Source of the DNA: an uncultured Muribaculaceae bacterium
GTDB lineage: Bacteria > Bacteroidota > Bacteroidia > Bacteroidales > Muribaculaceae
Assembly (NCBI GenBank): GCA_947174275.1
Contig: CAMWIJ010000001.1
Coordinates: 1 to 64,000 of the forward strand
DNA length: 64,000 bases
Direction of reading: 5' to 3'
Shown here: positions 26,230 through 34,400 of the stretch, piece after piece
Position numbering within the stretch: position 1 is the stretch's first letter
Layout of the letters: each line of letters opens with the position of its first letter
Notes under the pieces: generated by a model
Database searches by the model: none
What the model was told of the DNA's origin: nothing
Seen by the model: only the letters and a program-made list of their open reading frames with translations
Program-made: the position numbers and the translations under genes

Positions 26230-27060
26230 CTACTCCTTTTCAATTGGATTGAAGAACAGGCGGTTATTTGGTATAGGCTTCCCATCTTTCCTTTTGAGCA
26301 AAACAGGTGTGCCTGAGATGAAATCTCCGGGGTGTAAATTGAAGTCGGCAAGCGCCTTGTCATATCTTTTACGGGTCGTTTTCAGATAGTTTCTTTTATG
26401 AAGGGAGAAAATGTTTTTACTTTTTCTGATACTGATTGCTTCAAAAATATGCTCGTGGTCATCATCTTCTATTTTGAGAATTAACCCCGGCAGATTCCCA
26501 AATTTCCACGGCCCGTTACTGATTGGTAAATCGCAATACCATGCCGTCCAATTGCGGCCACGGAATGTTGCAGTCGCTTTATTGCAATTGTATCCGCATA
26601 TCTTTTGTGTTTCTTTGCCAAGCACCCATTTCATCTGAGGGACAGGTTCATCATAAACATAGTTATCCATAAAAATTTTCCCGATTAATTCAAGTGTGCC
26701 TGATCTCAAATCTTTTATTACAGCTCCCGGCTTAGGTTTATTCGCCATACTTAGTTTCCCATATTGGGCTAATGTCAGGCCATTAGGATATTCTCTGTCA
26801 ATTATAGAATCAATTCGATAATATCCGTATGAAGCGAATTTACTTTTGTTTTTACCTATTTCAAGTATTTGGTATGTTTCTTGATCTTCGTCTTTTACAG
26901 GGTCGTAAATCCGGTATGAATAGATGCACTCAATGTAACTGGTATCAAGCGGCATTTTTTCTGACATTCTGACAGGAGTATTGCCGTATTCTCCTTCAAA
27001 GTGCTGACCTTGTACACAAAGTGCAAGCAATGCAAATAATATAAAACAGATTTTTCTCAT
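26230..27060 (-). CDS. GLPGLI-family secreted protein, copy 1
   Basis: I start at the ATG at 27060 (276 residues), which opens the signal peptide MRKICFILFALLALCVQGQ; the frame is open for 32 more codons upstream, but those lie inside the palindromic element copy C. Core motifs are ICGYNCNKATATFRGRNWTAWYC, KFGNLPGLILKIEDDD and C-terminal NPIEKE. It is very like the copy at 24408. It is the first of the three GLPGLI genes; the element between it and the 73-residue protein gene could form a hairpin in the mRNA. Confidence 0.9.
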   Translation of the reverse strand: MRKICFILFALLALCVQGQHFEGEYGNTPVRMSEKMPLDTSYIECIYSYRIYDPVKDEDQETYQILEIGKNKSKFASYGYYRIDSIIDREYPNGLTLAQYGKLSMANKPKPGAVIKDLRSGTLELIGKIFMDNYVYDEPVPQMKWVLGKETQKICGYNCNKATATFRGRNWTAWYCDLPISNGPWKFGNLPGLILKIEDDDHEHIFEAISIRKSKNIFSLHKRNYLKTTRKRYDKALADFNLHPGDFISGTPVLLKRKDGKPIPNNRLFFNPIEKE

Positions 27061-27074
27061 AAAAATGTGATTAT

Positions 27075-27216
27075 GAGGGTGTTGTAAAACTGCTGAATTT
27101 CTGTCTACGAAGTAGGTTTGTACTGTCTGTGCATCTGATAATTCACTGATAATCAATGTGTGCTTTCCGGACGCACAGACTGTGTATCCCTACTTTTGAA
27201 GTTCTACAACTCCCTC
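27075..27216. repeat. Dispersed palindromic (MITE-like) element, copy C
   Basis: The ends GAGGGTGTTGTAAAAC and GTTCTACAACTCCCTC are inverted repeats of the family termini. The right arm (about 27167-27194) reads CCGGACGCACAGACTGTGTATCCCTAC. The left arm is decayed, but its CTGTCTGTGC matches the right arm in inverted order. TGATAATCA is at 27148-27156. The arm hairpin has changed from CACG-AGC-CGTG to CACAG-AC-TGTG with pairing kept. Confidence 0.75.
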
Positions 27217-27224
27217 GATTTTAC

Positions 27225-27446
27225 TTATAAATCATATCTAATAATCCGGTATTCGCCATCTTCAACTCCACAGTAGATTGTATTTAACAACTGGTAGTAT
27301 TCATCTATCTCCTCGGGCGCATCTATAAAGTATTCATATGATACCGTTATTACTTCTGCTCCACAGGCGCCAACCCATTTAACAGTTGCAGATGCTCCGA
27401 TGATGGCTGCAAGAAAAGCCACTGAACAAATAATTTTCTTTTTCAT
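27225..27446 (-). CDS. Small secreted protein, 73 residues, unknown function
   Basis: I do not recognise the family. The N-terminus MKKKIICSVAFLAAIIGASA is a clean signal peptide, predicted cleavage after ASA, leaving about 53 acidic residues with two Cys (GACGAE, IYCGVED) that could form one disulfide, and many Tyr and Glu residues. It begins 27 bp after the upstream 137-residue gene and is probably in its transcript. Small exported proteins of this size recur near TPR-HTH regulators in Bacteroidales; NVEALA-type peptides are one known class, but the defining motif is absent here. Confidence 0.65.
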   Translation of the reverse strand: MKKKIICSVAFLAAIIGASATVKWVGACGAEVITVSYEYFIDAPEEIDEYYQLLNTIYCGVEDGEYRIIRYDL

Positions 27447-27473
27447 ACGTTTTTAGTTTAATTAAAAAAATAA

Positions 27474-27866
27474 TTATATTGAGATATATCCGGATATACA
27501 ATAATTTTCGGTAACGAAGGTTATCTGAAATTCGCCCGATTGGCTGAAAAGGAAGTTCAGGAATTCCTGTTCTTCATTGAAAGATGCAAGACAAATTTCT
27601 GATGTTTCATTCCATACTTCATAAGTGATTATATCTTCCGATAGTCCGGTGACAGAAATCCCCTCGGGACTAATTGTGCAGTAAATCGGTTTTGGGGGTA
27701 TACGTCGTCCCTCAGGTTCTTCTTGTTTATTGTGTCCCGTTTGGTTGTTTGGCTCTTTTTGCATAGTGACAGTGTAAGACACACTATCCGCGGCTAAAAC
27801 AGAAACCGGAAACTGGATACAATTCAATAATATTAAGAGGAAAGCGGAGCAGAAAAGTCTTTTCAT
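27474..27866 (-). CDS. Small secreted protein, DUF3244-like
   Basis: The frame opens at 27887 (137 residues), but I prefer the third Met at 27866 (130 residues), which leads straight into a signal peptide (MKRLFCSAFLLILLNCIQFPVSVLA). The mature part has a charged linker ending RRIPPKPI, then a small beta-sandwich-like domain (YCTISPEGISVTGL, ITYEVWNETSEICLASF, GEFQITFVTENYCISGYI). This layout, RRIPxKP linker plus about 85 residues, resembles the DUF3244 family of exported Bacteroidota proteins. The promoter and the AATGCGG repeats at 27938-27992 lie just upstream. Confidence 0.7.
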   Translation of the reverse strand: MKRLFCSAFLLILLNCIQFPVSVLAADSVSYTVTMQKEPNNQTGHNKQEEPEGRRIPPKPIYCTISPEGISVTGLSEDIITYEVWNETSEICLASFNEEQEFLNFLFSQSGEFQITFVTENYCISGYISI

Positions 27867-27937
27867 ATAATTCATATTTTTGTCCATTTGGGTCGTGGTA
27901 AAATTAGTGATAAAAGCCCCAATCTATTGCAAAATAT

Positions 27938-27992
27938 AATGCGGAAAAAATGCGGAAATGCGTTTTTAGCTATACCGCATTTTTACCGCATT
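27938..27992. promoter_or_regulatory. AATGCGG inverted repeat at the head of the GLPGLI operon
   Basis: Left arm AATGCGGAAAAAATGCGGAA (27938-27957) and right arm TACCGCATTTTTACCGCATT (27973-27992) are inverted copies with two mismatches; each arm holds two AATGCGG-type sites 11 bp apart. It starts 8 bp after the TPR regulator gene ends. It may be that gene's terminator (on minus, followed by ATATTTTG), an operator for the downstream operon, or both. Confidence 0.6.
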
Positions 27993-28005
27993 CTATAGAA
28001 GCTGC

Positions 28006-29682
28006 TCATAATAAGCGTATTATGTGGTCGATGACTTTGGTGCCTATTTTTTCTCCAAAAATCTTAATCGATAGAGTGGCTCTACGGGATACAATGGCGC
28101 TTCTCGTGCGACCCAATAAAATTGCCATTTGTGATGGCTGAATATGGCATTTAATTAACAACGCAGTATGATAATCTATCGTGGTCAAATGGCTTTGCAC
28201 TAATAACTGAAGATTATTTTTGAAATCAGGGGACGACTTGATAATTGTTTCCTCTAATTCTTTCCAGAAAGTGTCGTCATGTGATATAATTTTTTCATCC
28301 TTTATATGTTCCAAAAGTTTGTTGTAGACATCCGAATCGAGAATAGTTTTGCTGAGAAGCATGTCGCCATTTTTATGGTAGATTGACAATAATTTATCCT
28401 TTAGTTTCTCTCGGAGTTCATGTTCGTCTTCAATATTATTGGTCGAGTTTAAATTGTGGTTGCCCGCAGATATGTTTTCATTCAGCTTGTCTATGTTGTT
28501 AAGGGCAATATGCAGTTTAAGCAAGGTCTTTTTTGTCTTGTTTTTATAGTATAGAATGGTAACCGCTAAAATAAAACATAAAAAAGAAATCCCGAAAATC
28601 CATTTTATAAGTCGGGCGCTAAATGTCTCGGCTTTTTCCCGTTCTCTTTCGTGCAGTTGATAGTTATAAAAATTTTGTTCATTTATAGCCAGTTGCATTT
28701 CATTGCTGTCATAATAATTTTCAAGAAATTCTCGATATTCCGAAATATATTGATGTATCGTGTCAAGTGGAATTAAATTTCGTAGTTCTGGAGACAGGAG
28801 AGTTTGGTAAGCTGTACTCTTATTAATTGAATATGGGCTATGTAATAACTCGCATGCATAAATATATGCCGTATCAAGAATACCTTTCATAAGATAGATA
28901 TCTGAAGCATACGCTAATGCATTATTACGTGACATTGGACTGACGTAATCAATCGAGCTCCTAATCAATTCAAGGGCAGAATCATTTGCTCCTTGTTGAA
29001 ATTTTATTTCAGCTAATGCCATCCTTGATTTTGCTTTGATTGATGGCGGTAGGTTGGAACTTAAATCTAATGCTTTGGATAATAATAATTCGGCGCGGTT
29101 AAATTCCCGAGCCCGTCGGTATGTGCCGCCTAACAGTTGGATGTCATAGACCATATTAAGTGTGTCCCTGCATTGCTCGCCGATGGCAATGGCCTTTTCG
29201 ATATATGGAACGGCCTCGTCAAACAGATTGATGCTTGTCAGCAAACGGCCTGTCTGGCTGAGTATATTTGCCTTAAGGTCAAGATCGGGAGAGTCTTCCG
29301 GAAAATTGTCAAGCGCCTCGTGGAAATATTGGAGTGCGGTGGGAGTGTCACCCATGTCGCTATATACACGGCCACCATAATATAGCGCCTCGACATATAA
29401 CGCGTTATCTTTGTCGGCATAATAGTCTATAACCTTAAGAATAGTCGTGTCGGAAGCGTGCTCAATATAGGCTTTATCCCCGGCTTTGACTGACAGAAAA
29501 TCATAATAATATCTATCAGCTTCAGAAAGTGTTGTTATGTCGATACTGTCAAGAAGCGCCAATGCTTCTTTGGGCGATTTTGATATTGTCGCTTCAACAT
29601 TGGCAAGCCTTTGGTCGTGTTGCCGTGGCCTACAACCGATCATCATGACTAATGCCGGCAGAAAAACTATCCAATATTTCAT
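28006..29682 (-). CDS. TPR-repeat membrane protein with C-terminal helix-turn-helix, putative regulator
   Basis: 558 residues. A signal peptide or lipobox (MMIGC, Cys17) is followed by TPR-like helical repeats over about 25-330 (for example TPTALQYFHEALDNFPE, AVPYIEKAIAIGEQCRD, ALELIRSSIDYV). A single membrane helix is near 365-390, and a cytoplasmic part has a coiled region and a C-terminal block (about 505-545) with HIQPSQMAILLGRTRSAIVSRRATL, which reads as a helix-turn-helix. This architecture is common in Bacteroidales as one-component membrane regulators. It is immediately upstream of, and co-directional with, the small secreted protein/GLPGLI genes, suggesting it controls them. Base composition is more AT-rich than the flanking housekeeping genes. 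Confidence 0.75.
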   Translation of the reverse strand: MKYWIVFLPALVMMIGCRPRQHDQRLANVEATISKSPKEALALLDSIDITTLSEADRYYYDFLSVKAGDKAYIEHASDTTILKVIDYYADKDNALYVEALYYGGRVYSDMGDTPTALQYFHEALDNFPEDSPDLDLKANILSQTGRLLTSINLFDEAVPYIEKAIAIGEQCRDTLNMVYDIQLLGGTYRRAREFNRAELLLSKALDLSSNLPPSIKAKSRMALAEIKFQQGANDSALELIRSSIDYVSPMSRNNALAYASDIYLMKGILDTAYIYACELLHSPYSINKSTAYQTLLSPELRNLIPLDTIHQYISEYREFLENYYDSNEMQLAINEQNFYNYQLHEREREKAETFSARLIKWIFGISFLCFILAVTILYYKNKTKKTLLKLHIALNNIDKLNENISAGNHNLNSTNNIEDEHELREKLKDKLLSIYHKNGDMLLSKTILDSDVYNKLLEHIKDEKIISHDDTFWKELEETIIKSSPDFKNNLQLLVQSHLTTIDYHTALLIKCHIQPSQMAILLGRTRSAIVSRRATLSIKIFGEKIGTKVIDHIIRLL

Positions 29683-29783
29683 TTTTTTTAATACTCCGTA
29701 GCAAGATGTTTGTCAAAAACTCAAAATAATAACCAAAGATAGCTATTTAATTTTAATTTGACACATTTTGGAGCATAAAAAAT

Positions 29784-29911
29784 GAGGGCGTTGCAGCACT
29801 TCGCAGTGTAGGGACGCACGGCTCGTGCGTCCGATGCCAGCGCCTGATAATCAACATATTGGCGGACGCACGAGCCGTGCGTTCGCCAATATGACGTCCT
29901 GCAACACCCTC
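29784..29911. repeat. Dispersed palindromic (MITE-like) element, copy D
   Basis: The best defined copy. The ends GAGGGCGTTGCAG (from 29784) and CTGCAACACCCTC (to 29911) are inverted with one mismatch. Arms are GTAGGGACGCACGGCTCGTG plus CGTCCG (29808-29833) and CGGACGCACGAGCCGTGCG plus TTCGCC (about 29863-29887). TGATAATCA lies in the middle. It sits between the TPR regulator promoter region and the end of gltD. Confidence 0.9.
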
Positions 29912-29935
29912 ACCCTTTCAAGGCTGACAGGCAGG

Positions 29936-31360
29936 TTATTTTGCCGACAGCATTTTGTCGATAGCGGCGGCGGTGTCGCGCCCCGATGCTATGCAGCGTA
30001 CCACGAGCGATGCGCCTGTAGCGGCGTCACCGGCGGCGAATACCTTGTCGACGCTGCTCTTGTGCGACGTATCGACCTTTACATTTTTGCGCGCGTCTTT
30101 CTCTACACCGAGCTGCTCGAGCAAACCCTCCTCCACGGGGTTGGTGAATCCCATTGCGAGAAGCACGAGGTCGGCCTTGATGACTTCGGTCTTGCCGGTG
30201 TGCACGAGGTTCATGCGACCCGTTTCGGGGTCTTTTTCCCATGCCACTTCCTCTACCTCCACTTCGGTCACTTTGCCGTCGCGGCCACGGATGGCGCGGG
30301 TGTCGAGAAGCCAGCGGCGCTCGCATCCCTCCTCGTGCGACGACGAGGTTTTCAGTATTACCGGCCAGTAGGGCCACGGGGTGGCGGGATTTTCTCCGAC
30401 CGGCGGCTTCGGCATGATTTCAATCTGCGTCACTGATTTGCACCCTTGTCGGTGAGATGTGCCAACGCAGTCGCTTCCAGTGTCGCCGCCGCCGATTACA
30501 AGCACATGCTTCCCTTTGGCGGTGATGCGTTCGCCGGCGGGAATGTCGGCGCCTGCATTGACGCGGTTCTGCTGCTGGAGCAGTTCGAGGGCGAAATGCA
30601 CGCCTTTGAGGTCGCGGCCCTCGACATTGAGGTCGCGGGGCACACCCGAGCCTATCGCCACGCACACGGCGTCATAGTCACGCAGTATGTCGGCGGCAGG
30701 TATATCCTTGCCTACTTCCACGTTGTAGCGGAACTCGATGCCCTCCTGTTCGAGCAGGGCGATGCGGCGGTCGATAACACTCTTGTTGAGCTTGAAATCG
30801 GGAATGCCGAAGCGGAGCAGTCCGCCTGCGGCCTCGCTTTTCTCGAATACTGTCACCGAGTGCCCCTTACGGTTGAGGCGGTTGGCGCAGGCGAGTCCGG
30901 CAGGACCCGAACCTATCACGGCCACACGTTTGCCGGTACGCCTGGCGGGGATATGGGGCGTGACGAGCCCTTCGAGGAAGGCGCGCTCTACGATGGCGCA
31001 TTCGTTCTCGCGGATTGTGACCGGTTCATGCTGTTTGTTGAGCACGCAGCCTTTTTCGCACAGCGCCGGACATACGCGGCCCGTAAATTCGGGGAAGTCG
31101 TCGGTGGCTGTCAGCAGCGCGTAGGCTCCCTTGATATCGTTCTTGTAGAGGCGGTCCTGCCATTCGGGCTGTTTGTTGCCAAGCGGACAGCTCCAGTGGC
31201 AGAAGGGCACGCCGCATTCCATGCAGCGCGATGCCTGCAGGCGACGGTCCTCCGGGTTGAGAGTCTGCTCCACTTCGCCGTAGTCGTGAATACGGTCGGC
31301 GACAGGACGGTAGCCGGCCTCTTTTCTATTTATAGTCAGAAATGCTTTAGGATTTCCCAT
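29936..31360 (-). CDS. gltD: Glutamate synthase, small subunit
   Basis: NADPH-oxidising subunit that feeds electrons to GltB. 474 residues: an N-terminal cysteine-rich Fe-S binding domain (Cys46, 49, 54, 58 in CMECGVPFCHWSC, plus CPALCEKGC near 97-105), an FAD motif VAVIGSGPAGLACANRL (about 146) and an NADP motif VLVIGGGDTGSDCVG (about 287), ending in VFAAGDAATGASLVV. It is the second gene of a gltB-gltD operon; a 55-bp gap with a perfect GC hairpin separates them. A palindromic element (copy D) follows the gene. Confidence 0.96.
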   Translation of the reverse strand: MGNPKAFLTINRKEAGYRPVADRIHDYGEVEQTLNPEDRRLQASRCMECGVPFCHWSCPLGNKQPEWQDRLYKNDIKGAYALLTATDDFPEFTGRVCPALCEKGCVLNKQHEPVTIRENECAIVERAFLEGLVTPHIPARRTGKRVAVIGSGPAGLACANRLNRKGHSVTVFEKSEAAGGLLRFGIPDFKLNKSVIDRRIALLEQEGIEFRYNVEVGKDIPAADILRDYDAVCVAIGSGVPRDLNVEGRDLKGVHFALELLQQQNRVNAGADIPAGERITAKGKHVLVIGGGDTGSDCVGTSHRQGCKSVTQIEIMPKPPVGENPATPWPYWPVILKTSSSHEEGCERRWLLDTRAIRGRDGKVTEVEVEEVAWEKDPETGRMNLVHTGKTEVIKADLVLLAMGFTNPVEEGLLEQLGVEKDARKNVKVDTSHKSSVDKVFAAGDAATGASLVVRCIASGRDTAAAIDKMLSAK

Positions 31361-31376
31361 ATATACTTCTTGTTAT

Positions 31377-31398
31377 GGCGCCCGCTTCGACGGGCGCC
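31377..31398 (-). promoter_or_regulatory. Intercistronic hairpin between gltB and gltD
   Basis: GGCGCCCG and CGGGCGCC (31377-31384, 31391-31398) form a perfect 8-bp GC stem with a six-base loop. On the minus strand no U tract follows (ATAACAAG), so it looks like an mRNA processing or stability hairpin rather than a terminator. It could lower gltD expression relative to gltB. Confidence 0.6.
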
Positions 31399-31415
31399 TG
31401 AAAAATTTTTAATTA

Positions 31416-34400
31416 TCAGTCACGTTCGAGGCTTGCGATTTTGCGCTGCAATGATTCCATCTTTTCATCGTGGAGCACCTTCTTGTATTCGATAGGTATC
31501 ACCTTGATGAACTGACCCACGTATTCGTTCCAGTTGTCGAGCATGCGTCCTGCAAGCGGGCTGCGTGTATGCTTGAAATGGTTTGAAATGAGTCGGTAGA
31601 GTTCGCGGTTGTCGCTCATGTCCTCGATGAGTGAGAGTTCGACCATCTCCATGTTGCAGTAGTAGTCGAAATCGCCGTCGGGATTCCAGATGTAGGCCAC
31701 GCCGCCGCTCATGCCTGCCGCGAAGTTGCGTCCGGTAGAGCCGAGCACTACGGTGCGTCCGCCCGTCATGTACTCGCAGCAGTGGTCGCCCACGCCTTCC
31801 ACCACGGCTGTAGCGCCTGAGTTGCGCACGCAGAAGCGTTCGCCAACGCGGCCGTTGATGTAGATTTCGCCCGAGGTGGCGCCGTAGAGCAGTGTGTTGC
31901 CGGCGATGATGTTCTCCTCGGGTGCGAAGGTGGAGCCTGCCGGGGGCACGATGACGATTTTACCGCCCGACAGTCCTTTGCCCACATAGTCGTTGGCATC
32001 GCCTTCGAGACGGAACGAGATGCCGTGGGCGAGGAATGCGCCGAAGCTCTGTCCGGCCGAGCCTTTGAAGGTGACCGAGATGGTGTTGTCGGGCAATCCC
32101 TCGTTGCCGTATCTCTTGGCTACGACGCCCGAGAGCATTGCGCCGACCGAACGGTCGGTGTTGGTGATGGGGAAGTCGAGTTCCACCGGCATTTGGCTTT
32201 CGATTGCCGGGTAGGCGCGGCTTATCATCTTGCGGTCAAGCACGTTTGCTATATCATGTTCCTGCGAAGTGACATTGATGATGGCGTTCTTGTGCGACTC
32301 CTCGGGAGTGAAGATTATGCGCGACAGGTCGAGATGTTCGGTCTTGGGCGCGGTGCATCCGGCTTTTACCGTGAGCAGGTCACTGCGGCCTATGATTTCG
32401 TTGAGCGAGCGGTAGCCGAGTTCGGCAAGAGTCTCGCGTATCTCCTGGGCGAGGAATTTGAAGAAGTTGATTACGTATTCCGAACGTCCCAAGAAGCGGC
32501 GGCGCAGCTCCTCGTTCTGTGTGGCGACACCTACGGGACATGTGTTGGTGTGGCATTTGCGCATCATCACGCAGCCGAGCACTATCAGGGCGCTGGTGGC
32601 GAAGCCGTACTCCTCGGCGCCGAGCATCGACATGATGATTACGTCGCGGGCGGTCTTGAGCTGGCCGTCGACCTGAAGTTTCACCTGTCCGCGCAGGTTG
32701 TTGAGCACGAGGGTCTGCTGCGTTTCGGCCAGACCTATTTCAGAGGGTAGGCCGGCATAGCGTATCGAGCTTGCGGGCGAGGCTCCCGTGCCGCCTTCGG
32801 CGCCTGAAATGGTGATGAGGTCGCTCTTGGCCTTGGCCACACCGGCGGCGATTGTGCCTACGCCGCTCTCCGACACGAGCTTCACGCTGACGCGGGCGTC
32901 GGGGTTCACGTTCTTGAGGTCGAAGATGAGCTGCGCGAGGTCTTCGATTGAATAGATGTCGTGGTGGGGAGGAGGAGAAATGAGTGAGATGCCGGGTATG
33001 GAGTGGCGGGTCTTGGCGATAATCTTGTCGACCTTGAAGCCGGGAAGCTGTCCGCCTTCGCCCGGTTTCGCACCCTGGGCTATCTTGATCTGTATTTCAT
33101 CGGCGTTGACGAGATATTCGGTGGTGACGCCGAAACGTCCCGATGCCACCTGCTTGATTGCCGAGCGTGCCGAAGTGCCGTCCTCGCGCGGTTTGAAGCG
33201 GGCTGCGTCCTCGCCACCCTCGCCGGTGTTGGAGCGTGCGCCGATGGCGTTCATCGCTATGCCGAGAGCTTCGTGGGCCTCGCGCGATATGGAGCCGAAC
33301 GACATGGCGCCCGTCACGAAGCGGCGCATGATATCCTCTATCGGCTCTACCTCCTCTACGGGTATCGGTGTGCCTTTTTTGAAGTCGAGAAAGTCGCGGA
33401 TGAATATCGGTTCGGGCTTGTTGTCGACAAGCGATGTGAATTCCTTGAATTTCTTGTAGCTGCCCAGGCGGGTCGCAATCTGGAGCGTGGCGATTGTCTC
33501 GGGGTTCCATGCGTGCTGCTCGCCGTCCTTGCGGAACGAATACTGCCCGATGTGGCGTATGGGCGCCTCGGTGTCGTAGTCGTCGGCGAATGCCTCGGCG
33601 TGGTCGGCGATGATTTCACGCTGTAGGTCGGCCATGTCGATGCCGCCGATTTTTGAGATTGTCTCTCCGAAATATTTGCGTGTGATGCTTTCGCCTATGC
33701 CGATTGCCTCGAAGAGCTGTGCGCCCTTATAGGAGGTGAGGGTGGAGATACCCATCTTCGACATCACTTTGAGCAATCCTTTGTCAACTGCCTTGATGAA
33801 GTTCTTTTCGGCGGTGTGGAAGTCGAGCTGCAGCTCCTTGCTCTTGACAAGGCTGTCGATTACGGCAAATGCCAGATAGGGGTTGACGGCGCTTGCACCG
33901 TAGCCCGACAGCAGGGCGAAATGCATCACCTCGCGGGCGTCGGCAGTCTCGACCACGAGCGCGGTCTGCACGCGTTTCTTGCAGTCGATGAGGTGGTGGT
34001 GCACTGCCGATGTGGCAAGCAGAGAGGGTATGGGTGCGTGTGTGGCGTCGATATCGCGGTCGGATAGCACGATGTAGTTGCATCCTTCGTCGACCGCTTT
34101 TTCCGCTTCCTCGCACAGGCGCTGAATGGCATTTTCAAGCGCGTCGGCTCCGGCGTTGATGTCGAATGTCATCGACAGCTTGCGGGTGTTGAAGCCCTTG
34201 TAGCGGAGGTTGCAGAGTATGTCGAGCTCCTGGTTGGTGATGATGGGGCGTTTCAGTTCCACCATCTTGCACAGTTCGGGGCCGGGGCTCATGAGGTTCA
34301 TGTTGATGGCGCCGATGTAGCTGTCGAGACTCATCACAAGCTCCTCGCGCAAAGGGTCGATGGGCGGGTTGGTCACCTGTGCGAAATGCTGGCGGAAATA

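Noticed and set aside
30446..31495. 349-codon plus-strand frame opposite gltD
   Set aside because: Antisense shadow of GltD, whose motifs are all in place on the minus strand.
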